Positions 8,925-10,961 of a stretch of 10,961 bases of DNA are shown here, one piece after another. The translations under genes were made by a program, and so were the position numbers. The stretch's first letter is position 1; every line of letters begins with the position of its first letter. Below the pieces are notes generated by a model, which was not told where the DNA came from, did not search any database, and saw only the letters and a program-made list of their open reading frames with translations. The stretch is from contig CAIKNB010000164.1 in assembly GCA_903828685.1 (NCBI GenBank), forward strand, positions 1 to 10,961. Direction: 5' to 3'. The stretch comes from Candidatus Uhrbacteria bacterium. GTDB lineage: Bacteria; Patescibacteriota; Patescibacteriia; 2-12-FULL-60-25.

Positions 8925-9302
8925 ATGAATCTCTACCAGAAGACAGTCGAATATTTCCGCTCGGCCAAAGCCGAGATGTTCAAGGTATCCTGGCCCTCAC
9001 GCCGCGACACCATGCGCTATAGCGGGCTGGTCATCGGCATCTGCGTGGTCGTGGCCGCTTTTTTTGCCGCTCTGGACTACGGATTCCAAACGCTCTCCGA
9101 CAGCACCTTGTTGGTGTATGCCCAACGCCAGGTGCAGACCCCGACGCAAACGCAACCCCAAACTAAGAACGTCCAGACTATTCCCATCACTCCGGTGAGC
9201 TCGACCGAAACTTCCAGCCCGGCGGCGCAGACTACGCAACCCGCAGCCGCGTCCAATATCAATCTGCAGAACGCCCAGCCCATCCAAACCCCGAAAAAAT
9301 AA
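8925..9302 (+). CDS. secE: Preprotein translocase subunit SecE with long C-terminal tail
   Basis: Essential small subunit of the SecYEG protein-conducting channel in the cytoplasmic membrane. The N-terminal amphipathic segment and signature AEMFKVSWPSRRDTMRYSGLVI (split: AEMFKVSWPSRR, then DTMRYSGLVI) match the family pattern 'E.KKV.WPsr.E....t.vV'. One transmembrane helix spans about residues 33-54. Single-helix bacterial SecE proteins are usually about 60-70 residues, while this one has 125. Residues from about 66 on form a low-complexity Gln/Thr/Pro/Ser/Ala tail that should lie outside the membrane. The nusG start follows 2 nt after the stop, the classic secE-nusG pairing. No good Shine-Dalgarno sequence is present, only purine-rich AAGAAGAAAAAGAG further upstream. 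Confidence 0.92.
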   Translation: MNLYQKTVEYFRSAKAEMFKVSWPSRRDTMRYSGLVIGICVVVAAFFAALDYGFQTLSDSTLLVYAQRQVQTPTQTQPQTKNVQTIPITPVSSTETSSPAAQTTQPAAASNINLQNAQPIQTPKK

Positions 9303-9304
9303 TT

Positions 9305-9853
9305 ATGCCTAAACAAACCCTGGACCTCGGCCGCCGTTGGTTCGCCATCCATACCTACTCGGGATACGAGGAGGCTGTGGCCGACAACCTCAAACGCCGT
9401 ATCGACACGCTGGGTATGGGCGACAAGATCTTCAACGTATTGGTACCGACGGAAAAAAAGATCAAGATCAAGAACGGCAAACGCAAATTGGTGGAAGAAA
9501 AGATTTACCCCGGCTACGTGCTGGTCGAAATGGTGGTGACGGATGACTCGTGGTACGTAGTGCGCAACACGCCGAGCGTCACCGGTTTCATCGGCACAGG
9601 CACCACGCCCTCGCCCATCGACGACGCCAAGATCAAAGACATCCTCAAACGCATGAGCACCGAGGAAGAGACAGCTTACTCCATCGACTTGCAGGTCGGC
9701 ATGCCGGTCAAGATCGGCGACGGCCCGTTCAAAGGCTTCGAGGGCAAGGTCAACGAAATCGACGGCGCGCGCGGCAAGGTCAAAGTTCTGGTCTCCATGT
9801 TCGGCCGCGAGACTCCGCTCGAACTTGACTTCACCCAGGTAAAAAAGGTTTAA
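9305..9853 (+). CDS. nusG: Transcription termination/antitermination factor NusG
   Basis: General elongation factor that binds the RNA polymerase clamp and couples transcription to ribosomes or Rho. The 182-residue length is normal. The NGN domain (about 10-115) has RWFAIHTYSGYEEAVADNL at its start, VLVPTEKK, the conserved KIYPGYVLVEM and WYVVRNTPSVTGFIGTG. The KOW domain (about 131-180) has VGMPVKIGDGPFKGFEGKVNEID followed by VKVLVSMFGRETPLELDFTQVKKV. The start 2 nt after the secE stop implies translational coupling. The start lacks a Shine-Dalgarno sequence. The rplK gene follows after 78 nt, matching the common secE-nusG-rplK order. Confidence 0.97.
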   Translation: MPKQTLDLGRRWFAIHTYSGYEEAVADNLKRRIDTLGMGDKIFNVLVPTEKKIKIKNGKRKLVEEKIYPGYVLVEMVVTDDSWYVVRNTPSVTGFIGTGTTPSPIDDAKIKDILKRMSTEEETAYSIDLQVGMPVKIGDGPFKGFEGKVNEIDGARGKVKVLVSMFGRETPLELDFTQVKKV

Positions 9854-9855
9854 TC

Positions 9856-9906
9856 AGCTTCCGGATCGCCGGAGCTCCAGGAATGACGCGCTTCTCGCCG
9901 TTCCTG
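9856..9906 (+). other. Two hairpins in the nusG-rplK spacer
   Basis: TCCGG-ATCG-CCGGA (9860-9873) is a 5-bp stem with a tetraloop. It can extend to 8 bp (AGC with GCT, to 9856-9876) across a one-base bulge. A second stem pairs CAGGAA (9878-9883) with TTCCTG (9901-9906). Neither is followed by a T-tract, so they are not terminators. They could form an RNA processing site or a leader of rplK; no known regulatory motif was recognised. Confidence 0.35.
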
Positions 9907-9931
9907 AATGCTCTAACGAAATTCATATACT

Positions 9932-10357
9932 ATGGCTAAAAAAGTCAAAACACTCATCAAACTCCAGATTGTAGGCGGCGGCGCCAACCCGGCTCCTCCG
10001 GTGGGCACAGCGCTCGGTCCCCAAGGTCTGAACATCGGCGAATTCTGCAAGCGCTTCAACGACGCCACGGTCAGCCGCAAAGGCGAAGTCGTGCCCTGCG
10101 TCATCACGGTGTACGAAGATCGCACTTACGATTTCATCCTCAAAACCCCGCCCGTGCCCGAGCTGCTCAAAAAGGCAGCCGGCATCCAAAAGGGTTCGGC
10201 TAAGCCGCTGGTGGATAAGGTCGGCAAGGTCACCAAGACGCAGGTCCGCGAAATCGCGGAACGCAAAATGCCCGACTTAAACTGCCACACGGTGGAAGCC
10301 GCCATGCGGCAAGTCGAAGGCACGGCGCGCAACATGGGACTGACCGTGACAGACTAA
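9932..10357 (+). CDS. rplK: Large-subunit ribosomal protein uL11
   Basis: Binds the GTPase-associated centre of 23S rRNA at the base of the stalk. Full length at 141 residues. The N-terminal domain (1-70) has the Pro-rich [14 protein letters not shown] loop implicated in the thiostrepton/stringent-factor region, and [24 protein letters not shown] (split: [13 protein letters not shown], then [11 protein letters not shown]). The rRNA-binding C-terminal domain has [31 protein letters not shown] and [14 protein letters not shown]. No Shine-Dalgarno sequence is seen. The usual partner rplA (L1) does not follow; instead there is a terminator and a different gene. Confidence 0.97.
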   Translation: MAKKVKTLIKLQIVGGGANPAPPVGTALGPQGLNIGEFCKRFNDATVSRKGEVVPCVITVYEDRTYDFILKTPPVPELLKKAAGIQKGSAKPLVDKVGKVTKTQVREIAERKMPDLNCHTVEAAMRQVEGTARNMGLTVTD

Positions 10358-10377
10358 CCCAAAAACGATTGACAACG

Positions 10378-10404
10378 ACCCCGACGCAAGTCGGGGTTTG
10401 TGTT
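10378..10404 (+). terminator. Intrinsic terminator of the secE-nusG-rplK unit
   Basis: CCCCGAC (10379-10385) pairs perfectly with GTCGGGG (10390-10396) across a GCAA tetraloop, extended by A10378-T10397. TTTGTGTT follows. It starts 21 nt after the rplK stop. The T-rich side runs into the -10 region of the next gene. Confidence 0.75.
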
Positions 10405-10409
10405 AAAAT
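10401..10409 (+). promoter_or_regulatory. Extended -10 promoter element of the right-edge gene
   Basis: TG-T-TAAAAT is an extended -10 with a 5-of-6 hexamer (10404-10409). A 17-bp spacer would place the -35 at 10381-10386, inside the terminator hairpin, where only GAC of TTGACA matches. The expected start is about 6 nt before the ATG at 10422. The TTGACA at 10369-10374 is 29 bp from this -10 and so is not its partner. Confidence 0.5.
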
Positions 10410-10421
10410 CAAACAACGCAT

Positions 10422-10961
10422 ATGCCGGACGAACAAGAAAAAAAGCACCAACTTGAACTGCCGCAATTCCCGCTGCTGACTTCGGGTACGCCGGAAAAAC
10501 CTTCGGCACCACCGCTCGCGCAATCGCCTGCAGCCCGCGCACCCGAACCCACGCCGAGTTTGCCGCCGCATGCTCTGGCAGGCATCGGACCTCTCACCTC
10601 TTCGAGGCGACGGATGAATCCGCTGCTCGCGGTAGGCGTTGTTGCCGTAGTCGCATGCCTGCTTCTCATCATCTTCCTTTTTCTGTCGCTGAAATCCGGA
10701 GATATCTTGCCGCCAACTGCGCAGACCGTGCCGTCCGAACAGGCAACGCTCCCCGCAGAAGCCCCCACCACGACCGCAAACGAAAACCTGACCAGGCAAC
10801 ATGACTATGCGACCGGCGACACGGTGCAGCTGTATGCGCATGACTTGATTGCGGTGCATGACGCCAAAAATCCCAATCGTTCCTATCGCGTGCTGGCCGC
10901 CGAATTCATGGACTCACGCTGCCCTACTGGCCGCACCTGCATCTGGGCCGGCGAGCGCGCC
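10422..10961 (+). CDS. Pro-rich single-pass membrane protein, C-terminus outside window
   Basis: The frame is open to the right edge (180 residues seen). A charged, Pro-rich cytoplasmic N-terminus (1-64) leads to RRRM and one transmembrane helix (about 67-90). A Pro/Thr/Ala-rich linker (about 93-122) and the beginning of an extracytoplasmic domain follow. That domain contains TGDTVQLYAHDLIAVHDA and, near the edge, DSRCPTGRTCIWAGE with Cys167 and Cys173. This Cys-Pro...Cys-x-Trp-x-Gly-Glu motif resembles one I associate with small secreted or lipoprotein beta domains of unknown function in other bacteria (recollection, not checked). The gene has its own promoter element and follows the rplK terminator, so it is a new unit and not a ribosomal gene. 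No function is assigned. Confidence 0.75.
   Translation, partial: MPDEQEKKHQLELPQFPLLTSGTPEKPSAPPLAQSPAARAPEPTPSLPPHALAGIGPLTSSRRRMNPLLAVGVVAVVACLLLIIFLFLSLKSGDILPPTAQTVPSEQATLPAEAPTTTANENLTRQHDYATGDTVQLYAHDLIAVHDAKNPNRSYRVLAAEFMDSRCPTGRTCIWAGERA

Noticed and set aside
9926..9931. TATACT directly before the rplK ATG as a -10 element
   Set aside because: Transcription would start inside the coding sequence, and no -35 lies at proper distance; the gene is better served by the secE promoter.
10369..10374. Perfect TTGACA as the -35 of the right-edge gene
   Set aside because: It is 29 bp from the only good -10, far outside the 16-18 bp range, and lies just before the terminator stem.
10230..10859. 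Minus-strand open frame over the rplK end and the right-edge gene
   Set aside because: It overlaps the conserved C-terminus of L11, crosses a terminator, and gives an Arg/Cys-rich shadow translation.

Overview
This window looks like a chromosome segment from a moderately GC-rich member of the Candidate Phyla Radiation (Patescibacteria, probably Parcubacteria-like). That placement is inference from protein style and gene neighbourhood, not a search result. The signs are bacterial housekeeping genes of compact type, small lineage-specific membrane proteins, almost no Shine-Dalgarno sequences, several apparently leaderless or very short-leader genes, and short palindromic repeats sitting inside coding sequences. 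I see no IS element, phage gene, CRISPR array, tRNA or rRNA.

Left part (1-6016). The 3' end of a prmC-like release-factor methyltransferase gene (+) enters from the left and overlaps tail-to-tail with murA. From there a minus-strand block runs, in transcription order: a single-pass membrane protein with a two-part beta-rich ectodomain, then a strong intrinsic terminator, then rodA/ftsW (SEDS glycosyltransferase), a Cys-rich zinc-ribbon-like protein, rplY/ctc (ribosomal protein L25), a membrane-anchored DUF3048/YerB-like protein and murA. Cell-wall synthesis (murA, rodA) is thus mixed with translation (L25) and two uncharacterised envelope proteins.

Right part (6017-10961). A divergent promoter region of about 100 bp separates the minus block from gyrB (+), which ends in its own terminator. 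Next is an orphan gene of unknown function, the only gene here with a strong Shine-Dalgarno sequence, and it has its own terminator. Then comes the transcription/secretion/ribosome cluster secE-nusG-rplK, led by a good extended -10 promoter and a hairpin at the predicted 5' end of the mRNA. rplK is not followed by rplA. It ends in a terminator whose hairpin is overlapped by the promoter region of a new gene for a Pro-rich single-pass membrane protein, cut off by the right edge.

No clearly new multi-gene system is visible. The most interesting signals are three short GTARGGGC-type palindromes. One forms part of the prmC reading frame, one lies in a gyrB linker in the same reading phase, and one appears to serve as the gyrB terminator. 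Also notable are a TAGCTA-repeat terminator, a leaderless-promoter pattern on the minus-strand genes, a secE product about twice the usual length, and an altered SEDS-family motif in rodA.
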